Below, piece after piece: positions 24,477 to 32,293 of a stretch of 64,000 bases of DNA. Origin of the DNA: JACVRW01 sp963819635. GTDB taxonomy: Bacteria > Actinomycetota > Thermoleophilia > Solirubrobacterales > Thermoleophilaceae. A program made the position numbers and the translations under genes. The notes under the pieces are model-generated. The model did no database searches, was not told where the DNA came from, and was given only the letters and a program-made list of their open reading frames with translations. Where the stretch lies: contig CAWFWX010000011.1 of NCBI GenBank assembly GCA_963819635.1, positions 372,001-436,000 of the forward strand. The letters run 5' to 3'. Numbering within the stretch: the stretch's first letter is position 1; each line of letters opens with the position of its first letter.

Positions 24477-25850
24477 ATGGCAAAGGATCTCCCGACCGGC
24501 AGGGTGCGGCGCGCCGCGAAGGTCGGGCGCCTGGCCGGCGGGCAGGCGGCGCGCGGGTACGCCACGAAGGCGGCCAACCTCACCCGCGGCGACGACGCGC
24601 GGCACGCCGCGGCCGCCCGGCGCCAGGTGGAGGCCGCCGAGCAGATCTTCGACGTGCTCGGCCAGATGAAGGGCGCGGCGATGAAGGTCGGTCAGGTCGC
24701 GTCCTTCATCGACACCGGCGCATTCCCGGAAGAGTTCCGGGAGCGCGTCCAGGCGAAGCTCGCGGAGCTGCGCGACGCCGCGCCGCGCGTGCCCTTCGAC
24801 AAGATGCGGAAGGTCATCGAGGACGACCTGGGCGAGCGCCTCGACGAGGTGTTCGCCGACTTCGGCGAGGAGGCGGTCGCGGCGGCGTCGATCGGGCAGG
24901 TGTACCGCGCGCGCCTCCAGGACGGGCGCGACGTGGCGGTCAAGGTGCAGTACCCGGGCGTCGGGCAGGCGGTCCGCGCCGACCTCCAGAACCTCGGGCT
25001 GATCATGCGCGTCGCGAAGCGGATCGCGCCCGGCATGGACGCCAAGGCGATGACGGCCGAGATCCGCGAGCGGCTCACCGACGAGCTCGACTACGAGCAC
25101 GAGGCGCAGCAGCACCGCGCCTTCGCCCGCACCTGGCGCGGGCACCCGTTTATCTACGTCCCGTCGGTGGTCACGGCGCTCTCCGGCGAGCACGTGCTCG
25201 TGAGCGAATGGGTCGACGGCATCGGCTTCGAGGAGGTCAAGCAGCAGGACCGGGCGACGCGCGACCGCTTCGGCGAGATCATCTTCCGCTTCTTCTTCGG
25301 CTCGCTCTACCGCAACGGTCACTTCTCGGGCGACCCGCATCCGGGCAATTACCGCCTCATGCCGGACGGCCGCGTGGCCTTCATCGACTTCGGGATGACG
25401 AAACGGGTCGCGCGCGAGGACATCGAGGCCGAGGTGGGCGCGCTCCGCGCCGCGATGGACGGCGACCCCGTCGAGCTCCATCGCCGCCTCGGGGCGATGG
25501 GCTTCTTCGACCCGGACGACGAGGAGGTGACGCCGGAGGCCGTCTTCGAGCACTTCCACGACGTGACCGCCTGGTACATCGAGGACGGCGAGGTCACGGT
25601 CGACCGCGCGCTCGTGGCCCAGACGCTGATCGACTTCGGCGATCCGCGCTCGCGCCACTGGCAGCTGATGCGCCGCGAGACGATGCCGCCCCAGGCGATG
25701 CTCGCGCGGCGCATGGAGGCGTTGACGCTCGGCGTGCTCGGCCAGCTCGGCGCCACGGCGAACTGGCACCGGATAGCGCGCGAGTGGCTGTTCGGCGACC
25801 CGCCCTCGACCGAGCTCGGCGCGCTCGAGGAGCCCTTCCACACCCGCTAG
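24477..25850 (+). CDS. ABC1/AarF (UbiB/ADCK) family atypical kinase
   Basis: The 457-residue protein shows the ABC1 signatures: GAAMKVGQVASFID (KxGQ, about 63-76), AAASIGQVYRARL (Ala-rich nucleotide loop), VAVKVQYPG (VAVK), LDYEHEAQQ, and SGDPHPGNYRLMPDGRVAFIDFGM (metal and catalytic loop). ABC1 proteins support isoprenoid-lipid/quinone metabolism and membrane-lipid handling through ATPase activity. No quinone biosynthesis gene is adjacent. The stop overlaps the GTG of the following glycosylase gene, so they are likely co-transcribed. The target lipid is unknown. Confidence 0.9.
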   Translation: MAKDLPTGRVRRAAKVGRLAGGQAARGYATKAANLTRGDDARHAAAARRQVEAAEQIFDVLGQMKGAAMKVGQVASFIDTGAFPEEFRERVQAKLAELRDAAPRVPFDKMRKVIEDDLGERLDEVFADFGEEAVAAASIGQVYRARLQDGRDVAVKVQYPGVGQAVRADLQNLGLIMRVAKRIAPGMDAKAMTAEIRERLTDELDYEHEAQQHRAFARTWRGHPFIYVPSVVTALSGEHVLVSEWVDGIGFEEVKQQDRATRDRFGEIIFRFFFGSLYRNGHFSGDPHPGNYRLMPDGRVAFIDFGMTKRVAREDIEAEVGALRAAMDGDPVELHRRLGAMGFFDPDDEEVTPEAVFEHFHDVTAWYIEDGEVTVDRALVAQTLIDFGDPRSRHWQLMRRETMPPQAMLARRMEALTLGVLGQLGATANWHRIAREWLFGDPPSTELGALEEPFHTR

Positions 25851-26482
25851 TGGCCGTTCGCGCGACACCGAAGATCGTCACTGCCCTCCGCACCGCGGAC
25901 CCGGTCATGGCTCGGCTGATCGACGACCACGGGGCGATCGTGCGAAAGGACCTGAGGAGCGAGCGGCCGGGGGACGCCTACGGCGCCCTGCTGCGCTCCA
26001 TCGTCGGGCAGCAGCTCTCCACCAAGGCGGCGCGAACGATCTACGGCCGCATGCTCGAGCTGTTCGAAGGACACGCGCCCACGCCGAGGCAGCTGCTCGC
26101 CGCGGACCCGGATGCGATCCGCGCCGCCGGCCTCTCGCGGCCGAAGATCAGCTACCTGCGCGACCTCGCCCAGCACGTCGAGGACGGGGAGCTCGAGCTC
26201 GACCGCCTCGACGAGTTGCCCGACGACGAGGTAATCGAGCAGCTCACGGCCGTCAAGGGCATCGGCGAGTGGAGCGCCCACATGTTCCTGATGTTCCACC
26301 TGGGTCGCCCCGACGTCCTGCCCGTCGGCGACCAGGGAATTCGCAACGCGATCAAGACGCAGTACCGGCTCCGAAAGATCCCCGACGCGAAGCGAATGGA
26401 GAAGATCGCCCGCCCCTGGCGGCCCTACCGGACACTGGCCTGCCTGTACCTCTGGAGCTCGCTGGACAACACGCCCGGCTGA
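25850..26482 (+). CDS. DNA-3-methyladenine glycosylase II (AlkA/HhH-GPD)
   Basis: The 210-residue protein is an HhH-GPD base-excision glycosylase without the extra N-terminal domain of E. coli AlkA. Visible are GALLRSIVGQQLSTKAARTI, the helix-hairpin-helix LTAVKGIGEWSAHMFLMF, and the catalytic Asp region LPVGDQGIRNA. It removes alkylated purines from DNA. The start is a GTG whose first base is the last base of the ABC1 stop codon, giving tight translational coupling. The association with an ABC1 kinase has no obvious functional meaning. Confidence 0.9.
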   Translation: MAVRATPKIVTALRTADPVMARLIDDHGAIVRKDLRSERPGDAYGALLRSIVGQQLSTKAARTIYGRMLELFEGHAPTPRQLLAADPDAIRAAGLSRPKISYLRDLAQHVEDGELELDRLDELPDDEVIEQLTAVKGIGEWSAHMFLMFHLGRPDVLPVGDQGIRNAIKTQYRLRKIPDAKRMEKIARPWRPYRTLACLYLWSSLDNTPG

Positions 26483-26510
26483 TGTCCCCAATATGGGGTA
26501 TGGTCGGAGC

Positions 26511-26912
26511 ATGGCCAAACGAACCGCGGTCGCGGCGGTTACGGCCTGCGCGCTGCTCGCGCTTGTGCCGGCCACCGCCGCGGCACACAGATTCAACGCC
26601 CGCACGACCGCGGACATCACCTCCGGCGGTCCGACGGGGGCGGAGGGCACCGTCAGCTCGCCGCAGGCGTTCTGCGAGCGGGGCCGCCGCGTGGAGCTGT
26701 TCCGTCAGAACGAGGCCGACCCGAACACCCCGACGACCTTCGGAACCGACGTCACGGACCGGAACGGCAACTGGCGCGTGGACGCGGACCTCTTCTCCGG
26801 CAACTACTACGTGAGGGTCGCGCCGAAGCCCGCGGCGAACGCGTCGAAGAAGAAAAAGAAGAAGCACCGGCACAGGTGCAAGGGCACCACGTCGGCCCCC
26901 GAGCACCTCTAG
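26511..26912 (+). CDS. Small secreted protein of unknown function
   Basis: The 133-residue product has a clear signal peptide (MAKRTAVAAVTACALLALVP, then ATAAAH). The mature part contains AFCERGRRVELFRQNEADP and DVTDRNGNWRVDADLFSGNY, which look like a beta-sandwich of the kind found in transthyretin/carboxypeptidase-regulatory folds. It ends in a Lys/His-rich segment with six consecutive lysines. GGAG five bases before ATG 26511 sets the start. A short CCCC-AATAT-GGGG hairpin lies upstream. Two cysteines could form a disulfide. Family not recognised. Confidence 0.7.
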   Translation: MAKRTAVAAVTACALLALVPATAAAHRFNARTTADITSGGPTGAEGTVSSPQAFCERGRRVELFRQNEADPNTPTTFGTDVTDRNGNWRVDADLFSGNYYVRVAPKPAANASKKKKKKHRHRCKGTTSAPEHL

Positions 26913-27631
26913 GGGCGCTGGACGAGCAGACGCGCCCGCAGCGCCGGCCGGTCGAAGGCCAGCGTCTCGACCAGTTCGGTGACGAGCGCCCGCGCGGAGG
27001 TCCCACGCTCTGCCAGAAAGACCTCGAATGCGGGGTGAGCAGTCGGCGCGAGCTCGGCGCCGCGGACGTAGTCGTCGGCAATCGCATCGGGATGAACGCC
27101 GGCGATGGCCAGCAGCACGATCGCCACCAGGCCGGTGCGGTCGCGGCCGCCGACGCAGTGGAAGAGCACGCCGCCGGGCTCCGCCTGCTCGATCGCGTCG
27201 AGCACCTGCTCCATCCGGTGCGGGAAGCGCTCCAGGAACGGCGCGTAGTAGAGCGGCGTGGCGAACTGCGGGCCCGTCGCCCACGCGCGCCAGAACTCCT
27301 CGTCCTCGGCGAGGCTGTCGATCGCGATGTGCACAACGTCGACGCCCTCCCGTTCGGGGACCGCCGCGCGCTCGTCGTCATTGCGCAGGTCGACGACTGT
27401 CCGGACGCCGTGGTCGAGTAGCGCCCTCCAGCCCGCCGGCGTAAGGCCGTCGATGGAGTCGGCGCGGATCAGCGCGCCCCGGCGCGTCTCTCGGCCATCG
27501 ATGGTCGGAAGGCAGCCGAGATCGCGTGCGTTGACGCAGCCCTCGAACTGAAGGTCGCGGTCTGTGCTCAGACCGAGGCGCCGCAGCTCGGCTCTTCCTC
27601 CGCCACGCGGAAGGAGGAGCCGCAGCCGCAC
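26909..27631 (-). CDS. Tyrosine-protein phosphatase-like enzyme
   Basis: The protein (up to 240 residues) contains NARDLGCLPTIDGRETRRGA, typical of the Tyr-phosphatase (LpPTP/SIW14-like, Y_phosphatase3) family. The catalytic P-loop is FHCVGGRDRTGLVA (Cys-x5-Arg, about 158-171). VVDLRNDDE also fits. It should dephosphorylate phosphotyrosine or inositol phosphates in the cytoplasm. The longest start overlaps the upstream Fe-S gene by 64 bases; a start closer to FEGCVNARDLG is possible but no good codon with a ribosome site is obvious. Confidence 0.8.
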   Translation of the reverse strand: MRLRLLLPRGGGRAELRRLGLSTDRDLQFEGCVNARDLGCLPTIDGRETRRGALIRADSIDGLTPAGWRALLDHGVRTVVDLRNDDERAAVPEREGVDVVHIAIDSLAEDEEFWRAWATGPQFATPLYYAPFLERFPHRMEQVLDAIEQAEPGGVLFHCVGGRDRTGLVAIVLLAIAGVHPDAIADDYVRGAELAPTAHPAFEVFLAERGTSARALVTELVETLAFDRPALRARLLVQRP

Positions 27632-27936
27632 GAGGCCACGACGTTCGGGTTCGAGACCTCGAAGCCGGAACCCTGGAAGCTCTCGGTGAAGTCGACGGTC
27701 GAGCCGTCGACGTACTGCATGCTCGCCGGGTCCACGAGGACGCGGATCCCGGAGATCTCGAAGACATGATCGTCCTCGTGCTTCTCGTCCAGGGCGAGCG
27801 CGTACTGGAATCCGGAGCAGCCGCCGCCCTTCACGCCCACCCGCAGGCCCACGTCGCCTTCGGCGCCCTGGCCTGACATGAACTCCTGAACCTTCTGTGC
27901 GGCGATGTCGGTAAGCGTCACCATCTGCTCCGCCAT
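27568..27936 (-). CDS. HesB/IscA/ErpA-type iron-sulfur assembly protein
   Basis: The 122-residue protein has the A-type carrier signature: GVKGGGCSGFQYALAL (first Cys) and VVASCGCGSSFRV (CxC pair). A-type carriers accept Fe-S clusters and pass them to apoproteins. The divergent neighbours bolA and a CGFS glutaredoxin, 36 bases away, are known partners in Fe-S trafficking, so this region is a small cluster-delivery locus. An acidic C-terminal tail (EEEPSCGASV) with one further Cys extends beyond the usual end. Confidence 0.92.
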   Translation of the reverse strand: MAEQMVTLTDIAAQKVQEFMSGQGAEGDVGLRVGVKGGGCSGFQYALALDEKHEDDHVFEISGIRVLVDPASMQYVDGSTVDFTESFQGSGFEVSNPNVVASCGCGSSFRVAEEEPSCGASV

Positions 27937-27972
27937 TGTATCGGCGCTGCCCCAGGTACCCTCAAGGGCGGA

Positions 27973-28221
27973 ATGCCAAGCCCAGACGAGCTACGCGAGC
28001 GCATCGAGCAGGCCCTGCCCGGGGCCGAGGTCTCTGTGATCGACACGACGGGCGGCGGGGACCATTTCCGCGCCGAGATCGTGTCCGAGCGCTTCGAGGG
28101 GCTGACCCGCATCCAGCAGCACAAGCTGATCTACGACGTGTTCGGCGACGAGGTCGGCGGCGCGATCCACGCGCTCTCAATCAGAACACAAACCCCTTCC
28201 CCGGCGGGAGACGGACGATGA
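27973..28221 (+). CDS. bolA: BolA-family protein
   Basis: The 82-residue product has the BolA fold: ELRERIEQALPGAEVSVIDT, GGGDHFRAEIVSERF, and LTRIQQHKLIYDVFGDEVGGAIHAL with the conserved C-terminal helical His. BolA proteins form [2Fe-2S] complexes with CGFS monothiol glutaredoxins. The next gene encodes exactly that partner and overlaps by 4 bases (ATGA). The pair is divergent from the A-type carrier gene. Confidence 0.92.
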   Translation: MPSPDELRERIEQALPGAEVSVIDTTGGGDHFRAEIVSERFEGLTRIQQHKLIYDVFGDEVGGAIHALSIRTQTPSPAGDGR

Positions 28222-28613
28222 CGAACGACGAGATCAGGACCTTCATCGACAACGCGATCAAGGAGAACCGGGTGATGCTCTTCATGAAGGGCACCCCTCA
28301 GCAGCCGGCCTGCGGGTTCTCGATGCGCGCCTCCGGCGCGCTCAACGCGCTGGGCGTGAAGTACGCCGCGCTCGACATCCTCCCCGACCAGCGCATCCGC
28401 GAGGAGCTCTCGGGAATGTCCGGCTGGCCGACGATCCCGCAGCTGTTCGTCGAGGGCGAGCTGGTTGGCGGCTCGGACATCGTGATGGAGATGTTCGAGT
28501 CCGGCGAGCTGGCCGAGCTCCTGGGCGTCGAGCAGCCGGAGCTCGAGGCTGAGCCTGAGCCGGAGCAGCCGGTTCAGCAGCGGCCGCTCGGGCTCGAGAA
28601 CCGCCTCAACTAG
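28218..28613 (+). CDS. grxD: CGFS monothiol glutaredoxin (Grx4/GrxD type)
   Basis: The 131-residue product carries KGTPQQPACGFSMRASGAL, where the single-Cys CGFS active site binds a glutathione- or low-molecular-weight-thiol-ligated [2Fe-2S] cluster. GWPTIPQLFVEGELVGGSDIV is the TVP-like and GG substrate-binding part. About 25 acidic and Gln-rich residues are added at the C-terminus (EAEPEPEQPVQQ). It is translationally coupled to bolA. Actinobacteria generally lack glutathione biosynthesis, so the ligand may be mycothiol or a similar thiol; that is inference. Confidence 0.92.
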   Translation: MTNDEIRTFIDNAIKENRVMLFMKGTPQQPACGFSMRASGALNALGVKYAALDILPDQRIREELSGMSGWPTIPQLFVEGELVGGSDIVMEMFESGELAELLGVEQPELEAEPEPEQPVQQRPLGLENRLN

Positions 28614-28780
28614 GCGGTCGCGGCCTGCGCGCCGCCGGCGAGCAGCTTGAGCCGCTCCCAGCGACCCGGGCGCCGCGGCCGGCTGCGCCGGTACTGGTCG
28701 ATCGTCAGGCCGGGCCGGATGCTGGTCTCGACGTAGAGGACCTGGCTCTGGAGGACCTGGCTGTTGGGCGTCTCGTACAT
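28610..28780 (-). CDS. Small hypothetical protein (56 aa)
   Basis: An ORF of 56 residues, MYETPNSQVLQSQVLYVE to GGAQAATA, reads out with strong third-position GC. It contains an internal doublet QVLQSQVL and a basic middle (RRSRPRRPGRWER). Its stop overlaps the grxD stop by 3 bases in convergent orientation. There is no signal peptide or membrane segment. No family is recognised. It may be a real small gene or an overlapping open frame; the tight stop-stop fit favours a gene. Confidence 0.45.
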   Translation of the reverse strand: MYETPNSQVLQSQVLYVETSIRPGLTIDQYRRSRPRRPGRWERLKLLAGGAQAATA

Positions 28781-28818
28781 GAGCCCAGGATGCCGCCCTA
28801 GGCCCGTTCGAAAAATGG

Positions 28819-28855
28819 GGGCGAGCCGGTGTCTCGCGATGGGCGAGCCGGTGTC
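28819..28855. repeat. 15-base direct repeat in intergenic DNA
   Basis: GGGCGAGCCGGTGTC occurs at 28819-28833 and 28841-28855, with a 22-base period. The gap 28781-28909 is otherwise non-coding. Confidence 0.7.
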
Positions 28856-28872
28856 CGAGGGTGCGGTTTTGT

Positions 28873-28898
28873 CCCACCTCGGGGTGGGGGAAACCCCC
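28873..28898. terminator. Double hairpin, possible terminator
   Basis: CCCACC-TCGG-GGTGGG overlaps the following GGGGG-AAA-CCCCC. Either stem could terminate the minus-strand zinc-ribbon gene (stop at 28910). No U-tract is seen. Confidence 0.4.
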
Positions 28899-28909
28899 CT
28901 GTTGGCCGC

Positions 28910-29071
28910 CTACTCGAACTCGTAGCCGCAGTGCCGGCAGCGGCGCGCTGACATCGAGATCTGCTCGTTACACCCTGGGCACCGGCGCTTTGGCCGGTGG
29001 GCGAGCATCCCGCCGACCACACACAGGCCCAGGGCGGCAAGGAGAGCGAAGAAGTAAAGGCCGCCGGACAC
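28910..29071 (-). CDS. Tiny single-pass membrane protein with zinc ribbon (53 aa)
   Basis: This gene is only 53 residues. Translation gives VSGGLYFFALLAALGLCVVG, a membrane helix, then the basic stretch HRPKRR and a four-Cys ribbon: CPGC about 35-38 and CRHC about 46-49, ending GYEFE. The GTG start at 29071 has a perfect upstream AGGAG. It resembles zinc-ribbon (DUF7577/zinc_ribbon_2-like) tails of small membrane proteins. The ribbon would face the cytoplasm. It lies 6 bases downstream of the basic-protein gene on the same strand. Function unknown. Confidence 0.7.
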   Translation of the reverse strand: MSGGLYFFALLAALGLCVVGGMLAHRPKRRCPGCNEQISMSARRCRHCGYEFE

Positions 29072-29077
29072 GGTCTC

Positions 29078-29305
29078 CTAGCGCCCGCGCGGGTGGCGCT
29101 TTCGCTGAGCGTCCAGGGCCTTCCGGCCGCGCTCCGCGTAGCCGCGTGCCTGCTTCTTGTAGCGCTCCTTCTCCTCCGGAGAGAGGCTCTGCCAGCGCTC
29201 CCAGGCCATCAGGACGTAGGGCCAGGCGCGGCGTACGCCGCGTGCCGCGCCGCGGGCGCGACCGGGCTTGCTGCCTCCGCTCAGTCGTCTCTGTGATCTA
29301 GCCAT
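29078..29305 (-). CDS. Small basic hypothetical protein (75 aa)
   Basis: A 75-residue, very basic protein, MARSQRRLSGGSKPGRARGA followed by WPYVLMAWERWQSLSPEEKE and RYKKQARGYAERGRKAL. The middle is a likely helix-turn-helix pair and the ends are Arg/Lys-rich, suggesting nucleic-acid binding. The gene sits between the glutaredoxin-like gene (25-base overlap at its start) and the zinc-ribbon gene, all on one strand, so the three form a mini-operon. Family not identified. Confidence 0.6.
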   Translation of the reverse strand: MARSQRRLSGGSKPGRARGAARGVRRAWPYVLMAWERWQSLSPEEKERYKKQARGYAERGRKALDAQRKRHPRGR

Positions 29306-29532
29306 TCGAGGTACTCCAGTATCCGGTGCGAGTCGTGGATCACGTCATCTCCGTGCACGAGGACCGGTACCCATCGCTGGCCGGTCAACTCCTCGACCTC
29401 CGGCCGGTCCCGCTTCAGGAACGGTACGCGCACCTCGTCGAAGTCCATCTCCATGGCGCGCATCCGCCGGGCGACCTTGCCGCAGCGGCAGACGAGGTCC
29501 GTGGGGGCCCGGCACCGATACAGCGTGGTCAC
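29281..29532 (-). CDS. Glutaredoxin/GST N-terminal-like thioredoxin-fold protein
   Basis: With GTG at 29532 the product has 83 residues: VTTLYRCRAPTDLVCRCGKV, then DEVRVPFLKRDRPEVEELTG, RWVPVLVHGDDVIHDSHRIL and EYLEWLDHRDD. This is the beta-alpha-beta, cis-Pro (VPVL) and DSxxIL pattern of GST N-terminal domains. The glutaredoxin-type CxxC is replaced by a Cys-rich stretch (CRAPTDLVCRC). A longer frame upstream is open but non-conserved. Likely a small thiol-dependent redox protein; the substrate is unknown. Confidence 0.65.
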   Translation of the reverse strand: MTTLYRCRAPTDLVCRCGKVARRMRAMEMDFDEVRVPFLKRDRPEVEELTGQRWVPVLVHGDDVIHDSHRILEYLEWLDHRDD

Positions 29533-29578
29533 TCGCCTGAGGGTATTTGACGCATCGCGGAACCCATGAGAGGTTCGG

Positions 29579-30292
29579 ATGGGGATGAAGCTTCGACTCG
29601 CGCTGCTGGCCGTGGCCCTCCCACTCGCGCTGGGACTCGCGGGAACCCAGGGCGCCGCCGCCTCCACGGGCCCGGAGGCGGTGGGCGCCTCCCAAGCGCA
29701 TTCCGCCGCGAAGAAGTGCCAGCGCCCGAAGGCGCGCTACAACGGCCGCTGCGTGCGCCGCTGCCCGGCCGGCTTCGCGAAGAAGCCGAACCGGCGCTGG
29801 GGCCGCAAGTGCGTGCGGAAGCGGACCACGGGCGGCGAGGGGACGCCGACGCCGCGCGATCCCGCTCCGCTCTTCGAGAAGCCCTCCGGCGAGCTGTCCG
29901 GCCAGCCGGCGTTCGACCACTTCTCGCGCTACTTCCTCAACTCGCGCTTCACGGACTGCCCCGCGGGCTGGCCGAACTGCGCGGTCGAGGAGCGCTACGA
30001 CCACTGCTCGAACTACAGCTGGGCGTATCACCGCTACACCCCGACGTCGGGCGCCGACATCAACAGCTACGGCAGCTACACGGTCACCGGCGCCGTGGCA
30101 CACCCGGATGGGTCGTGGGGCGTGGAATACGTCGTCGACGCGTACGGGACACAGTCCTTCTACTCGTGGGACGTCGCCGCCGACGGAACGGTCGTCGGCC
30201 GCTACTGGGCCCCCGGCAACGGTCCGCCGAACCCGCCCAATCAGAACCTAGGGCCGCTGAGCTACAAGCAGCCGACGGACTGCGGAGCCTAG
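29579..30292 (+). CDS. Secreted Cys-containing protein of unknown function
   Basis: The 237-residue product starts with a signal peptide (MKLRLALLAVALPLALGLAG after Met-Gly). A basic Cys-rich part follows (KCQRPKARYNGRCVRRCPAG), then a larger domain with FLNSRFTDCPAGWPNCAVEE, DHCSNYSWAYHRYTP and SWGVEYVVDAYGTQSFYSWD. Aromatic and Gly-rich strands suggest a beta-rich extracellular fold stabilised by disulfides. Its 3' end overlaps the convergent SDR gene by 45 bases. ATG at 29585 is an equally good start. Family not recognised. Confidence 0.7.
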   Translation: MGMKLRLALLAVALPLALGLAGTQGAAASTGPEAVGASQAHSAAKKCQRPKARYNGRCVRRCPAGFAKKPNRRWGRKCVRKRTTGGEGTPTPRDPAPLFEKPSGELSGQPAFDHFSRYFLNSRFTDCPAGWPNCAVEERYDHCSNYSWAYHRYTPTSGADINSYGSYTVTGAVAHPDGSWGVEYVVDAYGTQSFYSWDVAADGTVVGRYWAPGNGPPNPPNQNLGPLSYKQPTDCGA

Positions 30293-31345
30293 GCTCGCCA
30301 CGTCCTCCGCCGCGCCGAGGGCCATGCCCGCGACCCGGTACTGGAGGCCCTGTGAGCTGCGGGTTCGCGCGATCCGCTCGTGCTCGCGCTCGAGGTGCCA
30401 GCCGACCGTGGCCTCGAGCGTCTCCTCGTGCGGGCGCGCGCGCCAGCCGAGAACGCGCTGCGCCTTCCTGGCGCGGTAGGTCCAGCTGTTGCCGGCCGCG
30501 CGCACCTCGGACGGGGTGAGCGGCCAGGCGGCGCGGCTGCCCGCGCCGAGCACCGCGGCCGCCACCTCGGCGGCGCGCGGCGGGATCCGCACCGGCGTCG
30601 GCACGCCGGACAGCCGGCCCAGGTCCGCGAAGAGCCGCTCGAACGTGAAGTTCCGGCCGGCCAGCAGGTAGCGCTCGCCGACCTCCCCGCGCAGCTCGGC
30701 CAGCAGATGCCCGGCGGCCGCGTCGCGGACGTCGACGATCCCGACCGCCCCGTCGGTGTACACCGGGATTCGTCCGAGCAGGAAGCTCCGCACCAGCCTC
30801 GTGGACGACAGCAGGTGGTCGCCCGCGCCGAGGCAGATCGCCGGGTTCACGCACACGAGCGGCAGGCCATGCGCCGCCACGCGCATCGCCTCGACCTCCG
30901 CCTCGTGCACCGAGTTCACGTACGGAATGCCGAGCCGCGCGGCGGTGAAGAGCTGCGTCTCCGTCGCCGCCTTGCCGTCCGCCGCCGGGCCGATGGCCGC
31001 CGCGCTGGAGGTGTAGATCACCCGCTCCACCTCGCCCCGCAGGCACTCCTCCATGACGAGCTTCGTGCCCTGAACGTTCACGTCGAAGAGCAGCTCGGCG
31101 TCGGCCGGCCGCACCGACGTCACGCCCGCGCAGTGGAACACCTTCGACACGCCCTTCAGCGCGCGCCGAACCGAGCGCCGGTCGCGCACCTCCAGCTTCA
31201 CCCGCCTGCAGTCGAGGTCGGCGATCGCGGTTTCGGGCGAGCCGTCCTGCACTCCGAGCGTCAGATCGTCGCCGCGATCGGCAAGCAGGCGGGCGACATG
31301 AGACCCGATGAAGCCGGTCGCTCCCGTCACGAGCACGCGTGGCAA
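30248..31345 (-). CDS. Extended SDR: NAD-dependent epimerase/reductase-like protein lacking the catalytic lysine
   Basis: The 365-residue protein has the Rossmann motif VTGATGFIGSHVARLL (GxxGxxG, 8-14) and the DFR/HpnA-like flow VFHCAGVTSV and IYTSSAAAIGP. At the YxxxK position it reads IPYVNSVHEAE: Tyr142 is kept but Lys146 is Val, followed by His. Active members normally need that lysine. It may act as a binding or non-catalytic protein, or use another residue. Family members act on nucleotide sugars, dihydroflavonols or steroids. It is divergent from degV, with a 36-base gap. Confidence 0.8.
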   Translation of the reverse strand: MPRVLVTGATGFIGSHVARLLADRGDDLTLGVQDGSPETAIADLDCRRVKLEVRDRRSVRRALKGVSKVFHCAGVTSVRPADAELLFDVNVQGTKLVMEECLRGEVERVIYTSSAAAIGPAADGKAATETQLFTAARLGIPYVNSVHEAEVEAMRVAAHGLPLVCVNPAICLGAGDHLLSSTRLVRSFLLGRIPVYTDGAVGIVDVRDAAAGHLLAELRGEVGERYLLAGRNFTFERLFADLGRLSGVPTPVRIPPRAAEVAAAVLGAGSRAAWPLTPSEVRAAGNSWTYRARKAQRVLGWRARPHEETLEATVGWHLEREHERIARTRSSQGLQYRVAGMALGAAEDVASLGSAVRRLLVAQRP

Positions 31346-31381
31346 GGCGGCGAGTGTAGGGCGTTATAGGCTGCCCCGCGC

Positions 31382-32251
31382 ATGTCCCCCGTCGCGGTGG
31401 TGACCGACAGCACGTCCTACCTGCCACCGGAGCTGATCGAGCGCCACGGCATCACGGTCGTCCCCCTCTACGTCGTCTTCGGGGGCGATCGGACGGTCCC
31501 CGAGGTCGATATCACCGACTATCCGGCCTTCTTCGAGGAGCTCCGCACCGCCGAGAAGCTGCCGACCACGTCGCAGCCGTCCGTGGGCGACTTCACCGCC
31601 GTCTTCGAGCCGCTGCTCGCGGCCGGCACGGAGGTCGTCTCCGTGCACATCTCGGGCGGCCTGTCGGGAACGCCCGAGGCGGCGCGCCAGGCGAAGGAGG
31701 CTCTGACGCGCGACGGCAAGGGCGGCGAGGGCATCGAGGTCGTGGACTCGACGACCGCCGCCGGCGGGCTCGGCTTCATGGTGCTGGCCGCCGCGAAGGC
31801 GGCGCGCGACGGCGCCTCCGCGAAGGAGGCCGCCGAGCACGTGGCGGAGGCGCGCAAGGAGCTGCGGCTCTGGTTCGGCATCGACACGCTCGAGTTCCTC
31901 AGGCGCGGCGGGCGGATCGGCGCCGCCAGCGCCTGGATCGGCTCGACGCTGAAGGTGAAGCCGATCCTGACCGTGGAGAACGAGATGACGCCGGTGGAGC
32001 GCGTGCGCACCTCGAGCCGGATGTTCGAACGGCTGCTGGAGTATGCGCGCGGCTGCGCCGAGTCCGGCGCGGACGCGTGGTCGGCGCAGCACATCAACGC
32101 GCCCGACCAGTGCAGCCAGCTCGTGGAGCGCTGCAGCGAGATCTACGGCTCAGGCCCGACGATCGTCAGCGAAATCGGACCGGTGCTCTCGGCTCACACG
32201 GGCCCGGGGCTGCTCGGCACGGGCGCCCTGCCGCGCCGCTTCGTCGACTAG
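31382..32251 (+). CDS. DegV family fatty-acid-binding protein
   Basis: The 289-residue protein begins VAVVTDSTSYLPPELIERHG and has TTSQPSVGDFTAVFEPL, SVHISGGLSGTPEAARQA, DTLEFLRRGGRIG, and ends GPGLLGTGALP. These match DegV/FakB proteins, which bind a single fatty acid and present it to the kinase FakA. No fakA is adjacent. The fatty-acid-phosphate role is known for other phyla and only inferred here. A TATAGG box 15 bases or so upstream may be its promoter. Confidence 0.9.
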   Translation: MSPVAVVTDSTSYLPPELIERHGITVVPLYVVFGGDRTVPEVDITDYPAFFEELRTAEKLPTTSQPSVGDFTAVFEPLLAAGTEVVSVHISGGLSGTPEAARQAKEALTRDGKGGEGIEVVDSTTAAGGLGFMVLAAAKAARDGASAKEAAEHVAEARKELRLWFGIDTLEFLRRGGRIGAASAWIGSTLKVKPILTVENEMTPVERVRTSSRMFERLLEYARGCAESGADAWSAQHINAPDQCSQLVERCSEIYGSGPTIVSEIGPVLSAHTGPGLLGTGALPRRFVD

Positions 32252-32293
32252 CGCGCGACAGGAGGCGGGCCGGACGGGGCGAATACGGCCCTG

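Noticed and set aside
26487..26499. CCCC-AATAT-GGGG hairpin
   Set aside because: Only four base pairs in the stem; more likely chance within a GC-rich leader than a terminator.
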